DNA of 64,000 nucleotides. Source: Pseudomonas leptonychotis. GTDB lineage: Bacteria; Pseudomonadota; Gammaproteobacteria; Pseudomonadales; Pseudomonadaceae. The first letter of the stretch is position 1; each line of letters begins with the position of its first letter. The DNA is taken from the NCBI RefSeq assembly GCF_004920405.1, contig NZ_RFLV01000003.1:310001-374000 (forward strand), read 5' to 3'. The position numbers and the translations under genes were made by a program. This document shows positions 48,276-57,742 of the stretch, piece after piece. The notes under the pieces were generated by a model. It did no database searches, was not told where the DNA came from, and worked only from the letters and a program-made list of their open reading frames with translations.

Positions 48276-48856
48276 CGCTCGCCCTGCAACAGCTCCAGCA
48301 GCTGCTGCAAGCGCTCAAGACGTACGGGGGCTTCTGGCATTTCGAGTAGCTGCAGTTTCTGCTCGACCTCCAGTGGCAGTAGGTATGCCAACTGATTGGC
48401 CAATGCCTCTTGACCATCTGGCGTGCTCGGCATGCCCAGCGACGCTACCAGCGGGTGTGCGCTGAGCGCACCGAGCAGCGCAAGCAGATCGGCATGTTCG
48501 GCGGTCAAGGGCTGCTCAGGCGGCTCGTCCAGCCATTCGATCTCAGCCAGAGTCAGCTGATCCGGCAACACCTGAGCGCGCTGCACGCGAAAACGCCGCC
48601 CCCCTTCAACACGAATCCCAAGCAGCCCATTGGGGCGCTGCTCAAAGTCGCGCACGATTGCCTCGCAACCAATGGCCGAGAACTGCCCAGCAGCCTCCCC
48701 CACCTCTGCGCCCTCAATGATGCAGACCACACCAAAACCTTCGCCCTGCTTCATGCAGCGGCTGATCATGTCCAGATAACGCGCTTCGAATATCTGCAAA
48801 TCCAGCATGCAGCCGGGAAACAATACGGTATTGAGTGGAAACAACGGCAGGGTCAT
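48269..48856 (-). CDS. LON substrate-binding-domain protein
   Basis: This 195-residue protein consists of the Lon N-terminal domain only (LPLFPLNTVLFPGCMLDLQIFEARYLDM) with no ATPase or protease part. Such stand-alone proteins are common and of unclear function. ATG 48856 follows AGAGGT; a longer frame from 48955 runs into lrgB. It is the third gene of an lrgA-lrgB-LON operon with 11 bases to lrgB. Confidence 0.88.
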   Translation of the reverse strand: MTLPLFPLNTVLFPGCMLDLQIFEARYLDMISRCMKQGEGFGVVCIIEGAEVGEAAGQFSAIGCEAIVRDFEQRPNGLLGIRVEGGRRFRVQRAQVLPDQLTLAEIEWLDEPPEQPLTAEHADLLALLGALSAHPLVASLGMPSTPDGQEALANQLAYLLPLEVEQKLQLLEMPEAPVRLERLQQLLELLQGERQ

Positions 48857-48867
48857 ACATACCTCTT

Positions 48868-49584
48868 TCATAGCCACAACAAAATCGCCAGCGGCAGCAA
48901 TACGGCGGTGAATACGCCCATCAGGCTCATGGCCAGGGCTGAAAACGCGCCGCATTCTTCACCCTCCTGCAGCGCCCGCGCGGTGCCTACTGCATGTGCA
49001 GTCAGGCCCAGCGCCATGCCCAGCGCCGCCGGATGCTGCACGCCGAAGCGCTTGAGCAGGGACGGGCCGACGATGGCGCCAATGATCCCCGTGATCATCA
49101 CAAATACCGCCGCCAACGCGGCAATCCCGCCAATCTGGTTAGCCACCAGCATGGCAATCGGCGACGTCACTGATTTAGGCGCCATGCTCATCAGCATGAT
49201 GTGCTCGGCGCCGAAGGCCCAGGCCAGGGTAATCCCCAGCACCGTGGCGACTACACCGGCCACCAGCAAGGTGATCAGCGTCGGCCAGAACAGCTGACGG
49301 ATGCGCCGCAAATTGACAAACAACGGGACCGCCAGCGCCACCGTGGTCGGCCCAAGAAACAGGGTCAGGGCCGCTGCGCTGTCTTTGTACTCGGCAAAAG
49401 TCAGCCCGCACGCCAGCAGAATACCGATCACCGCCAGCATCGACACCAACACCGGCTGCAGGAACACCCAACGGGTTTTCTCATAGGCGGCAATCGCCAA
49501 CTGGTAAGCACCAAGAGTGATGCCCACACCGAAGAGGGGATGGTGGATCAGCGCCTGCCAGGCGGCCTGCCATTCCATTGTCAT
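48868..49584 (-). CDS. lrgB: LrgB-family membrane protein
   Basis: This 238-residue protein has about seven membrane segments and the LrgB/CidB core (GPTTVALAVPLFVNLRRI, SMAPKSVTSPIAMLVA, GLTAHAVGTARALQ). Family members work with LrgA/CidA in holin-like control of autolysis and, in some bacteria and plants, in export of small organic acids. It overlaps the lrgA stop by four bases. Confidence 0.92.
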   Translation of the reverse strand: MTMEWQAAWQALIHHPLFGVGITLGAYQLAIAAYEKTRWVFLQPVLVSMLAVIGILLACGLTFAEYKDSAAALTLFLGPTTVALAVPLFVNLRRIRQLFWPTLITLLVAGVVATVLGITLAWAFGAEHIMLMSMAPKSVTSPIAMLVANQIGGIAALAAVFVMITGIIGAIVGPSLLKRFGVQHPAALGMALGLTAHAVGTARALQEGEECGAFSALAMSLMGVFTAVLLPLAILLWL

Positions 49585-49940
49585 GCATCCTCCCGGCGCT
49601 GCTGGCGGTCGATCAACTTCTGCATCAGCCAGCCAGCGAACACAATCGAGATCAACAACGACAACAGCAGTGCGCCAACAATGGCCCAGAAGTCGGCGAA
49701 AATAGCTTCGGCATAGGCCATCACGCCTACCGCTGGCGGCACCAGCAGCAACGGCAGGTATTTCAGCAGGCTGCTGGAGGCTTGGTGCAGCGGTTCACCC
49801 ACCTCACCGCGCAGCAGCAGAAAGCCGAACAGCAGCAACATGCCGATGATCGGCCCCGGCAGAATTGGAATCAGCAGGACATTCAGCGCAGTGCCGAGCA
49901 ACTGGCACAGCACCAGCCAGGAAAGGCCGCGTAACAGCAT
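49581..49940 (-). CDS. lrgA: LrgA/CidA-family holin-like protein
   Basis: This 119-residue protein has four membrane segments, ILPGPIIGMLLLFGFLL and LKYLPLLLVPPAVGVM, both typical of CidA/LrgA. ATG 49940 has GGAG 11 bases upstream; the frame stays open to 50147, but that part is not membrane-like and is not conserved-looking. It leads the operon, divergent from the MaoC gene over 216 bases. Confidence 0.9.
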   Translation of the reverse strand: MLLRGLSWLVLCQLLGTALNVLLIPILPGPIIGMLLLFGFLLLRGEVGEPLHQASSSLLKYLPLLLVPPAVGVMAYAEAIFADFWAIVGALLLSLLISIVFAGWLMQKLIDRQQRREDA

Positions 49941-50156
49941 GACGGGTAATCTCCGAATCGTATGATGCCAGACGCAATGCCGCGCATTATAAGCAGATGC
50001 GCCCGGCAAGGGCCGGTTTACAGCGGTCGCGCAGCACTCACGGCAGCTTGCCGCGCACGCACGAGGCACTTGACCCTGCGACAAACCCATGATGATCTTA
50101 GGGCAGAAGGATTTACGCCCCAAAAAAAACAACACTCGCGTCTTCAAGGAGAAACC

Positions 50157-50612
50157 ATGACATCAGTACCCGCCGCCGAACTGCCCAGCTATATCGGTAA
50201 AGAGCTCGGTCGTTCCGAATGGCTGACCATCGACCAGGATCGTATCAACCAGTTTGCTGAATGCACCGGCGATCACCAGTTCATCCACGTAGACCCAGAA
50301 AAAGCCAAGCTCACCCCTTTCGGCTCCACCATCGCACATGGTTTCCTTTCGTTGTCGCTGGTGCCCAAGCTGATGGAAGGCATCATGATCATGCCTAAAG
50401 GACTGAAGATGGCCGTCAACTATGGCCTGGACAGCGTGCGCTTTATCCAGCCAGTGAAGGTCAACTCCAAGGTGCGCCTGGTGGTCAACTTGACCGATGC
50501 CACCGAGAAGAACCCCGGCCAGTGGCTGCTTAAAGCCAAGGTCGTACTGGAGATTGAAGGCTCGGAAAAACCTGCTTATATCGCCGAACCACTGACCCTC
50601 TGCTTCGTCTGA
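50157..50612 (+). CDS. MaoC-family (R)-hydratase-like protein
   Basis: This 151-residue single hot-dog-fold protein has the hydratase-2 motif FAECTGDHQFIHVDPEKA, and STIAHGFLSLSLVPKL carries the conserved Asp and His. Members hydrate enoyl-CoA or relate to NodN. The substrate here is not known; the PhaJ-type supply of hydroxyacyl-CoA is one option. It has an ideal AAGGAGA ribosome-binding site. A terminator at 50629-50660 follows. Confidence 0.88.
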   Translation: MTSVPAAELPSYIGKELGRSEWLTIDQDRINQFAECTGDHQFIHVDPEKAKLTPFGSTIAHGFLSLSLVPKLMEGIMIMPKGLKMAVNYGLDSVRFIQPVKVNSKVRLVVNLTDATEKNPGQWLLKAKVVLEIEGSEKPAYIAEPLTLCFV

Positions 50613-50628
50613 TCGCAGCCGCCGAACC

Positions 50629-50660
50629 AAGGCGCACAGGCAAATGCCTGTGCGCCTTTT
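50629..50660 (+). terminator. Intrinsic terminator after the MaoC gene
   Basis: AAGGCGCACAGGC pairs with GCCTGTGCGCCTT around AAAT, followed by TTCTATTTC. It is a clear rho-independent terminator. Confidence 0.92.
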
Positions 50661-50751
50661 CTATTTCATGTACCTGCCGGTGCGCTCAATCACGGTACTT
50701 AGAGCGCTTTAAGGCATACTCGGCAACGACCTCCCAGCCTGGATTCTCTGC

Positions 50752-52410
50752 ATGCGCCCTCTCTCCCTCCTGGCCCCACTGAGCCTCGCCCTGCTGCTGA
50801 TCGCCTGTGGTGATAGCGAACCCTTGCTGCCGCCCGACGCAGTGCTGCCTGATGGCGGGCGCTACCGTGGCGAGGTTGTAGACGGCCTGCTGCAAGGTCC
50901 TGGCCGCTTGGATTACAGCGACGGCAGCTACTACCAGGGGCCGTTCAAGGACGGTCAATTCAGCGGCCTGGGCGAATGGCGCAGCAAGCACGGCGAGCTC
51001 TATACCGGCGAATTCCAGCGCGGCGATTTTCATGGCCAGGGCAGCCTCACCTACAGCGATGGCAGTCGCTATGAGGGCGGTTTTGCCAACGGCATGCCCA
51101 GCGGTGAAGGTCACCTGAAAAGCAGCCAACTGGAATACCGCGGCGAGTTCAGCAAGGGGCAATACAACGGGCTGGGCAAGCTGCAGTGGAGCAACGGCGC
51201 CAGCTTCCAGGGCCAGTTCAAGAAAGGCGAGCCCGACGGCCAGGGCGTACTGACCGACGCCGAAGGCAATGAGTACGTCGGTACATTCGACAACAGCCAA
51301 CTCAATGGCCAGGGCAGCTTCAAGAGCCTGGGCGGCGATCTCTACAGTGGCCAGTTCCGCGACAACCAGTTCCACGGCAAGGGCCGCTATCAGAGCGCCG
51401 ATGGCGATGTCTGGAGCGGGCGCTTCGCCCATGGCAGCCTGACTGGCAAAGGCGAATTCAAGGGCAGCGACGGCAGCCATTATGCCGGCCTGTTCAGTGA
51501 TTGGAGTTACCACGGCGAGGGACGCCTGAGCCTGGCCGATGGCAGCCAGCAGAGCGGCACCTGGCAGAACGGCCGGCTGATTCGTGACGCTCAAGGCAAT
51601 GCCATACCCGACGCACTGGCCACCGGCCTGCTGGAACAAGGCCGACTGCTCGATGCTGCCATCGCCAAACTGCCCGCCTCAACGCCTGCCATCGAGCTGT
51701 ATGCCCTGACCCTGGCAGGCGATGGCAAGCAGAGCGTGTTTATGCGCGAAGCCGATTATGTCGGCAACCTGCTGCAGGAGCGCTTCGCTGCCCACGGCCT
51801 GATCACCCTGGTCAACCACCGCGACCACCTAGCCGATCGCCCGCTGGCCACCAGTGCCAGCCTGAGCCGCAGTGTTCAGGCCCTGGCTGAACGCAGCGGT
51901 GAGGAAGACCTGATATTTATCTACCTGACCAGCCATGGCTCAGCCCAGCATGAACTGAACCTCGACCAGCCGCGCATGCAGCTTGACGACCTGCCCGCCA
52001 GCGAACTGGCAGCGCTGCTCGAACCGCTGAAGGATCGGCACAAGGTGCTGGTGATTTCGGCCTGCTACTCCGGCGGATTTATCCCCAAGCTACAGGATGA
52101 AAAGACCCTGGTGATCACCGCTGCGCGGGCCGACCGGGTGTCCTTCGGCTGCTCGGAAGAGAACGATTTCACCTACTTCGGTCGCGCCCTGTTTGCCGAG
52201 GCCCTGCAACAGACCGACGACCTGCAACGCGCCTTCACATTGGCCAAGGCCAGCGTCGCCGAACGTGAAAAAACCGATGGCTTTGAGCCGTCAGAACCGC
52301 AGATCTGGCCCGCCAAAGCGGTGCTTGCACAGTGGCGCAAACTGCGCGAGCAGCAGGCTGAGCGCGCCCTTAACACTGCACTTGAGGTGCAATCTGCGGT
52401 CAACCCCTAA
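50752..52410 (+). CDS. MORN-repeat lipoprotein with caspase-like (C13 family) peptidase domain
   Basis: This 552-residue protein has lipobox LLLIAC (Cys19) with Gly at +2, which favours the outer membrane. Residues about 35-276 are ten full MORN repeats and a partial one, each near 23 residues (pattern YxGxFxxGxxxGxGxxxxxDG). Residues about 315-530 are a C13/legumain- or caspase-like domain with His395 in YLTSHGSA and Cys438 in [10 protein letters not shown], so the dyad is intact. MORN arrays bind membranes or lipids in eukaryotes and are little studied in bacteria. Substrate and activation are unknown. It stands alone between a terminator and the NAD(P)-binding gene. Confidence 0.88.
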   Translation: MRPLSLLAPLSLALLLIACGDSEPLLPPDAVLPDGGRYRGEVVDGLLQGPGRLDYSDGSYYQGPFKDGQFSGLGEWRSKHGELYTGEFQRGDFHGQGSLTYSDGSRYEGGFANGMPSGEGHLKSSQLEYRGEFSKGQYNGLGKLQWSNGASFQGQFKKGEPDGQGVLTDAEGNEYVGTFDNSQLNGQGSFKSLGGDLYSGQFRDNQFHGKGRYQSADGDVWSGRFAHGSLTGKGEFKGSDGSHYAGLFSDWSYHGEGRLSLADGSQQSGTWQNGRLIRDAQGNAIPDALATGLLEQGRLLDAAIAKLPASTPAIELYALTLAGDGKQSVFMREADYVGNLLQERFAAHGLITLVNHRDHLADRPLATSASLSRSVQALAERSGEEDLIFIYLTSHGSAQHELNLDQPRMQLDDLPASELAALLEPLKDRHKVLVISACYSGGFIPKLQDEKTLVITAARADRVSFGCSEENDFTYFGRALFAEALQQTDDLQRAFTLAKASVAEREKTDGFEPSEPQIWPAKAVLAQWRKLREQQAERALNTALEVQSAVNP

Positions 52411-52471
52411 CAGCCATGCGCGTACCCAACAGCCTGATAAGCTGATTAATATCAGCGGAGAACTCCACACT

Positions 52472-53113
52472 ATGTATTTGACGCCCCAGCACATCCTTCT
52501 CGCAGGCGCCACCGGCCTAACTGGCGAGCACCTGCTGGACCGCTTGCTGAACGAGCCCACGGTCGCTCGCGTGCTGGCCCCCAGCCGCCGCCCACTGGCC
52601 GCGCACGCACACCTGGAAAACCCGCAGGGCGAACTGCTGACCTTGCTGCCGCAACTCGACGGCAAGGTCGATACCGCCTTCTGCTGCCTGGGCACCACCA
52701 TTAAGCAGGCCGGCTCGCAGGAAGCCTTTCGCGCAGTCGACCATGACCTGGTGATCGCTTTTGCCACGCGCGCTCGCGCGCTTGGCGCGCGCCACCTACT
52801 GGTGATCAGCGCCCTCGGCGCAGACGCCAATTCCACGGTGTTCTACAACAAGGTCAAAGGTGAAATGGAACAGGCCCTGCGCGCGCAGAATTGGCCGCAG
52901 CTGACCATCGTTCGCCCATCGCTGCTGCTCGGGGCGCGCCAGGATTTTCGCCTCGGCGAGCGTCTTGCCGCACCGTTTATGCGCTGGCTACCGGGCAAAT
53001 ACCGCGGCATCGAAGCCACCGTCCTGGCCCGCGCCCTGTGGCGGCTGGCGCTGGAAGAGGGCTCTGGCACCCGAGTGATCGAATCAGACCAACTGCGCCG
53101 TCTCGGCCGCTAA
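52472..53113 (+). CDS. NAD(P)-binding Rossmann-fold protein (TIP30/NmrA-like)
   Basis: This 213-residue atypical short-chain dehydrogenase has the dinucleotide motif [13 protein letters not shown] at the N-terminus, FCCLGTT near 62 and an [21 protein letters not shown] segment with the Tyr/Lys pair (FYNKVK). The group includes HTATIP2/TIP30 relatives; the substrate is unknown. The start at 52472 is the first Met giving a complete Rossmann strand, although an unrelated open frame continues upstream into the MORN gene. Confidence 0.82.
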   Translation: MYLTPQHILLAGATGLTGEHLLDRLLNEPTVARVLAPSRRPLAAHAHLENPQGELLTLLPQLDGKVDTAFCCLGTTIKQAGSQEAFRAVDHDLVIAFATRARALGARHLLVISALGADANSTVFYNKVKGEMEQALRAQNWPQLTIVRPSLLLGARQDFRLGERLAAPFMRWLPGKYRGIEATVLARALWRLALEEGSGTRVIESDQLRRLGR

Positions 53114-53128
53114 CAGAAGAGTCTATTT

Positions 53129-53479
53129 ATGAGCACCACCGCGCACGACCTGATCACCGCCCTGAGCCAGGCAGATATGCTGGAAATCGACGATTTGCAT
53201 GCCTGGCAGTTCAGCCTGAACGCCGAACAACTGGCGCAGCACCAGGCCGGTAGCCCGCCGGCTGGCGACGCGCCCCTGCTGAGCATCGAATGCATGGATG
53301 GTCGCGCCTTACGTAAGTGGCATTTCAGCCTGAGCCAGGTAATGGCCGCACGCTTCGATGGTGAAGCCGACGCCTGGGTTATCGACGGCACCAGCAGCCC
53401 GCACCGGATCAAATGTTTTGCCGCCACCAGTGGCGACAACAATGACCAACCGGACGACGCCAGCAACGACGCTGATTAA
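53129..53479 (+). CDS. Conserved hypothetical protein (DUF5629-like)
   Basis: This 116-residue acidic cytoplasmic protein is predicted as a small alpha/beta fold: LSQADMLEIDDLHAWQFSLN, a middle strand pair (LLSIECMDG / KWHFSLSQVMAARF) and a disordered Asp/Asn tail (about 100-116). It seems to belong to a Pseudomonas-limited family; the DUF number is from memory and uncertain. It lies 15 bases after the Rossmann gene and 20 before a methyltransferase, so the three may form an operon. Confidence 0.6.
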   Translation: MSTTAHDLITALSQADMLEIDDLHAWQFSLNAEQLAQHQAGSPPAGDAPLLSIECMDGRALRKWHFSLSQVMAARFDGEADAWVIDGTSSPHRIKCFAATSGDNNDQPDDASNDAD

Positions 53480-53499
53480 GTACCAACCGAGGCAACACC

Positions 53500-54111
53500 G
53501 TGGGCATGTATGACCGCTACCTACTACCGCACCTGATCGACTTCGCCTGCGGCATGGGCGCGGTGATGAAAGCCCGCTCGCAACTGGTGCCCCAGGCCCA
53601 TGGCCGGGTGCTGGAGATCGGCATTGGCAGCGGCCTTAACCTGGCCTTCTACGACGCCGCCAAGGTCAGCATTATTATCGGCGTAGACCCCAGCGCCGAT
53701 ATGCAGAAACTGGCCAAGCAACGCGCCGCTGCCATCAGTATTCCGGTAGAGATGATTGCCCTCGAACTCGGGCAGATCCAGGCAGAAGACGCCAGCTTCG
53801 ACAGCATCGTCTGCACTTTTACCCTGTGCACCATCCCCGACGCCGTGGCCGCGCTGAAAGAAATGCGCCGTGTGCTCAAACCCGGCGGCCGTCTGCTGTT
53901 TTGCGAACACGGCATGGCCCCGGAACTGCCCGTGCTGCGCTGGCAGAATCGCCTGACCCCGCTGTGGAAGCCATTAGCTGGTGGCTGCCACCTCAATCGC
54001 GACATCAAAGCACTGATCACGGCGGGCGGCTTTCAGATTGGCGAGCTGAGCAACCGCTACCTCAAGGGCCCGAGGCCCATGACCTATATCTACCAAGGCT
54101 GGGCCGAGTAA
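53500..54111 (+). CDS. Class I SAM-dependent methyltransferase
   Basis: This 203-residue protein has motif I GRVLEIGIGSGLNLAF, motif II IGVDPSADM, FTLCTIPD (motif post-II) and LKPGGRLLFCEHG (motif III). This order is typical of UbiE-like and METTL7-like methyltransferases; the substrate is unknown. GTG 53500 has GAGG at seven bases and is preferred to ATG 53506 (13 bases). Confidence 0.85.
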   Translation: MGMYDRYLLPHLIDFACGMGAVMKARSQLVPQAHGRVLEIGIGSGLNLAFYDAAKVSIIIGVDPSADMQKLAKQRAAAISIPVEMIALELGQIQAEDASFDSIVCTFTLCTIPDAVAALKEMRRVLKPGGRLLFCEHGMAPELPVLRWQNRLTPLWKPLAGGCHLNRDIKALITAGGFQIGELSNRYLKGPRPMTYIYQGWAE

Positions 54112-54201
54112 CCCCTAGCTAATTGCCAGCATCCGTCTGCGCCGAGGCCATATTCTGACTATCGTTAGTCCATGGACTACCGAATGGAAGTTGGCCCACG
54201 C

Positions 54202-56811
54202 ATGAAGCGCCTGTTACACCCCCTGCTCGCTCGCTGGCTTCTCTCGCTAAGCGCCTTAACCTTGATGGTTCAGGCCGCCTGGGCTGAACCGCGCCAGGTC
54301 AGTGTTGGCGTATACGCCAATGAGCCGAAACTGCTCCTGGGCACTGATGGCAAGCTCTCCGGCATCCTTGGCGAGCTGCTTAACGAAATTGCCCGCCAAG
54401 AAAACTGGCAACTGAGGCCGGTGCCTTGCGAGTGGCAACACTGCCTGGAGCTGACGCAGCGCGGCCTCATCGATCTGATGCCCGACGTTGCCTTCAACGA
54501 GAATCGCGCCCTGGCTCTCGACTTCCATAAAATCCCCTCACTATTCAGCTGGTCGCAGCTGTACAGCGCAGAAAACCTGCAGCTCAGCTCAATTATCGAC
54601 CTACAAGACCTGCGCATTGCCGTGCTGCAAGGCTCGGTGCAAGAACAATACCTGCAAGAGCTGTTGCACAGCTTTGGTCTGAAGGCCCAACTGATCGGCG
54701 TACAGAGCCTGCCGCAAGGTTTTGCGCAGGTTGCAGCAGGCCAGGCCGATGCGGTTGTGGCCAACCAGCGTTTTGGCGACTTCCATGCGCAGGAGTACCA
54801 GCTGCAAAACAGCTCGGTGATGTTCCTACCGGCACAGCTGTTCTACGCCACTCGCAAGGGCAGCAATGCCGACCTGCTGGCACGTATCGACAAGCACCTT
54901 CTGAACTGGCAAGACTCGCCCAACTCGGTGTACTACCAGATCCTGCAGCGCTGGGGTGGCGAGCGCCCTAGATTGCTGGTGCCGACCAGCGTGTGGTGGG
55001 GGCTGGCGGTCCTCACTGCGTTGTTAGTAGTGACCCTGGCGAGCGCCCTGCTGTTACGCCGCCAGATCAGAGACAAAACCCAACACCTGCAGGCCAGCGA
55101 GCAACGCCTAAACACCATTCTCGATAGCGTCGAAGCCTATATCTACATCAAGGATGAACAGCTGCGTTATCAGTACGCCAATCGCAAGGTGTGTGAGTTG
55201 TTCGGCCAGAACGTGCAGCAGGTCACCGGCAAGACCGATGAGCAGTTCTTCGATATCGACACGGCCACCAACCTGCATGAAAACGATCGCCGTGTACTCA
55301 AGCTCGGCGAGCGGGTCGAGACCGAAGAAATCAACCGCAGCCTGGACGGCAGCAGCGAGCGGGTCTTTCACTCGATCAAACTGCCTCTGCGCGATTGCAA
55401 CGGCAAAATTTACGCCTTATGCGGCATTTCCACCGACATCTCCGAGCACAAAAAAAACCTGGAAAAGATCAACCAGCTGGCCTTCTACGACCCGCTCACT
55501 GGTCTGCCCAATCGCCGCCTGCTGCTAGATCGCCTGCACCAGGCGCTGGCTAAGCATGCGCGTGGCCTGCAACAGGGCGCGTTGTTGTTTATTGACCTGG
55601 ATAACTTCAAAGACCTCAATGACACCCTCGGCCATGACATGGGCGACCAACTACTGCAGCAAGTGGCTGAGCGATTGAGCAATCACGTACGCGCCCAAGA
55701 CACCCTGGCCCGTCTAGGCGGCGATGAATTTGTGCTGATGCTCGAAGGCCTTAACCTGAACCCTGCGCAGGCCGGACAACAGGTCGAAAATGTCGGTAAA
55801 AAGATCAACGCCGCACTGGCGGCGCCTTATGCCCTGAAAGGGCGCAGCCATATCAGCACAGCCAGTATCGGCATCGCGCTGTTCCCCAGTGAGCGCAGCA
55901 CGGTTGATGAAGTGCTCAAGCGGGCCGACATGGCCATGTACCAGGCCAAGGCCGCCGGGCGCAACGCCTTGTGCTTCTTCGATCCAAAGATGCAGGCCGA
56001 GGTCAACGCCCGTGCTCGTCTGGAAGTCGACCTGCGCCACAGCCTCGGCCAGCGCGATTTTATTCTGCACTACCAGCCCCAAGTAGACGTAAACGGGCAA
56101 CTGGTCGGCGCCGAAGCCCTGGTCCGCTGGCAACACCCCACACGCGGTTTGGTGCCACCAGCCGAGTTCATCCCGTTGGCAGAAAGCACCGGGCTGATTC
56201 TGCCCCTGGGCCGCCTGATTCTGCACAGTGCTTGCCTGCAACTGGTGGCCTGGGCCGCACACCCACAGCTGGCCCAGCTCACCCTGGCCGTTAACGTCAG
56301 TGCGCGGCAATTCCACCACCCCGATTTTGTTGAGGATGTCATTGCCGCCCTGACAGAAAGCGGCGCGAACCCTCAGCGATTGGAACTGGAGCTGACCGAA
56401 AGCCAGCTGGTGGAGGATGTGGAAACACTGATCGGCAAGATGAGCCAACTGAAAGCGCGCGGCGTGCTCCTGGCGCTGGATGACTTTGGCGCCGGCTACT
56501 CCTCGCTCAACTACCTCAAGCGTCTACCGTTGGATCAGCTGAAGATTGACCAATCCTTCGTCCATGACCTGCTCGAACACACCAGTGACGCCGCCATCGT
56601 CCGCACCATCCTGGCGCTGGGCGCCAACCTCAACCTGGCAGTCACCGCCGAGGGTGTAGAAACCCAGGAGCAGTACGATGCATTGCAGCACATGGGCTGC
56701 AGGCGCTTTCAAGGTTATTTGTTCGCTAAGCCAGGGCCGGCGCACGCCCTTGAGCACTGGCCGGTGGCCGCGACCTGGCAGAACAAGGGTGCTCGTATTC
56801 CGGATGCTTGA
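54202..56811 (+). CDS. Periplasmic-sensor diguanylate cyclase/phosphodiesterase (SBP-PAS-GGDEF-EAL)
   Basis: This 869-residue protein has a signal peptide (about 1-28), a periplasmic solute-binding (SBP_bac_3) domain (30-255), a membrane helix (264-285), PAS (300-415), GGDEF (425-595) and EAL (605-860). GGDEF is intact at 506-510 with I-site RAQD at 497-500. EAL at 638-640, DDFGAGYSS and EGVETQEQ are also intact, so both cyclase and phosphodiesterase activity are possible. The binding domain suggests control by an amino acid or similar ligand. ATG 54202 starts the signal peptide; ATGs at 54172 and 54184 are possible. It converges on the YceK gene 6 bases away. Confidence 0.92.
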   Translation: MKRLLHPLLARWLLSLSALTLMVQAAWAEPRQVSVGVYANEPKLLLGTDGKLSGILGELLNEIARQENWQLRPVPCEWQHCLELTQRGLIDLMPDVAFNENRALALDFHKIPSLFSWSQLYSAENLQLSSIIDLQDLRIAVLQGSVQEQYLQELLHSFGLKAQLIGVQSLPQGFAQVAAGQADAVVANQRFGDFHAQEYQLQNSSVMFLPAQLFYATRKGSNADLLARIDKHLLNWQDSPNSVYYQILQRWGGERPRLLVPTSVWWGLAVLTALLVVTLASALLLRRQIRDKTQHLQASEQRLNTILDSVEAYIYIKDEQLRYQYANRKVCELFGQNVQQVTGKTDEQFFDIDTATNLHENDRRVLKLGERVETEEINRSLDGSSERVFHSIKLPLRDCNGKIYALCGISTDISEHKKNLEKINQLAFYDPLTGLPNRRLLLDRLHQALAKHARGLQQGALLFIDLDNFKDLNDTLGHDMGDQLLQQVAERLSNHVRAQDTLARLGGDEFVLMLEGLNLNPAQAGQQVENVGKKINAALAAPYALKGRSHISTASIGIALFPSERSTVDEVLKRADMAMYQAKAAGRNALCFFDPKMQAEVNARARLEVDLRHSLGQRDFILHYQPQVDVNGQLVGAEALVRWQHPTRGLVPPAEFIPLAESTGLILPLGRLILHSACLQLVAWAAHPQLAQLTLAVNVSARQFHHPDFVEDVIAALTESGANPQRLELELTESQLVEDVETLIGKMSQLKARGVLLALDDFGAGYSSLNYLKRLPLDQLKIDQSFVHDLLEHTSDAAIVRTILALGANLNLAVTAEGVETQEQYDALQHMGCRRFQGYLFAKPGPAHALEHWPVAATWQNKGARIPDA

Positions 56812-56817
56812 GCGGAG

Positions 56818-57117
56818 TTATAGCCCGCCGCTGATGCCCAGGTTTAGCCCAATAGCGGTGGCCAGGGACAACGGCAGCAACAGGGTATCCAGCAGCGCAC
56901 TGACGGGCAGGTCAGCCGCCGGATAAACTGGCGGTTCGGCGCCGAAGCGCTCGCTCGCGCAGCAACCCCCTTGCAGCGCATACAGATTCAATCGGGTACC
57001 GGCATACACCACCGGAGCTCCTGGCTTAGCCGCATCCAGGGTGCGCACAGTGGCGCAACCGCTGACCGTCAGGCTCAACAACACAGCACTTAGCGCGCAA
57101 GCCAGCCGCTTATTCAT
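56818..57117 (-). CDS. YceK/YidQ-family lipoprotein
   Basis: This 99-residue lipoprotein has lipobox TVSGCA (Cys about 20) and the family segments [14 protein letters not shown] and [21 protein letters not shown], the second being a membrane-like helix. The function is unknown. The start at 57117 overlaps the ubiX end by eight bases, indicating coupling; an open frame to 57207 lies fully in ubiX and is not used. Confidence 0.85.
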   Translation of the reverse strand: MNKRLACALSAVLLSLTVSGCATVRTLDAAKPGAPVVYAGTRLNLYALQGGCCASERFGAEPPVYPAADLPVSALLDTLLLPLSLATAIGLNLGISGGL

Positions 57118-57742
57118 CAGGCGTGCTTTGATGATGCTCACCCCAGCGCGGCAACATGTCCTGCGGCACACCCAGGCAGTTAAGAATCCGCGCCACAACG
57201 AAATCAATCAGGTCATCAATGGTTTGTGGCTGATGATAAAAGCCCGGTGATGCCGGCAGGATAGTCGCGCCCATGTTCGATAACTTGAGCATGTTCTCCA
57301 GGTGGATGCTGGAAAACGGCGCCTCACGCGGCACTAGAATCAACTGACGACGCTCTTTCAACACCACGTCCGCCGCGCGCTCAATAAGGTTGTTGCATGC
57401 TCCATTGGCGATTGCCGACAGGGAACCCGTGCTGCAGGGCACCACCACCATCGCCGAGGGCGCGCCGGAACCGGAGGCCGCCGGGGCCATCCAGTCCTCC
57501 TTGCCATACACACGAATCTGCCCCGGCGCAGCGCCGGTGTACTCATTCAAGAACATCTGCATCGCCTGCGGCTTGGCCGGCAGGATGACGTCGGTTTCCG
57601 TGGCCATCACCAATTGCGCAGCCTTGGAAATCAAAAAGTGCACCTCGCGGTCTTCGCGCACCAGGCAGTCGAGCAAGCGCAAACCGTACTGAGCGCCAGA
57701 AGCGCCAGTCATGGCCAAAGTAATACGTTCAGGTCCGGACAT
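57110..57742 (-). CDS. ubiX: Flavin prenyltransferase UbiX
   Basis: This 210-residue enzyme makes prenylated FMN, the cofactor of UbiD decarboxylase in ubiquinone synthesis. Family motifs are [32 protein letters not shown] and [16 protein letters not shown]. The ATG abuts the mpl stop directly (TAAATG), and yceK overlaps its end, giving an mpl-ubiX-yceK operon. ubiD is not in the window. Confidence 0.96.
   Translation of the reverse strand: MSGPERITLAMTGASGAQYGLRLLDCLVREDREVHFLISKAAQLVMATETDVILPAKPQAMQMFLNEYTGAAPGQIRVYGKEDWMAPAASGSGAPSAMVVVPCSTGSLSAIANGACNNLIERAADVVLKERRQLILVPREAPFSSIHLENMLKLSNMGATILPASPGFYHQPQTIDDLIDFVVARILNCLGVPQDMLPRWGEHHQSTPDE

Noticed and set aside
50686..51639. 317-codon minus-strand frame with repeating Ala/Leu/Val segments opposite the MORN gene
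   Set aside because: Its apparent repeats are the antisense reading of the MORN repeats, not a membrane protein.
50752..52410. CRISPR or direct-repeat array suggested by the repeating DNA in the MORN gene
   Set aside because: The periodicity is about 69 bases in one open reading frame and encodes MORN repeats; there are no constant repeats with unique spacers.
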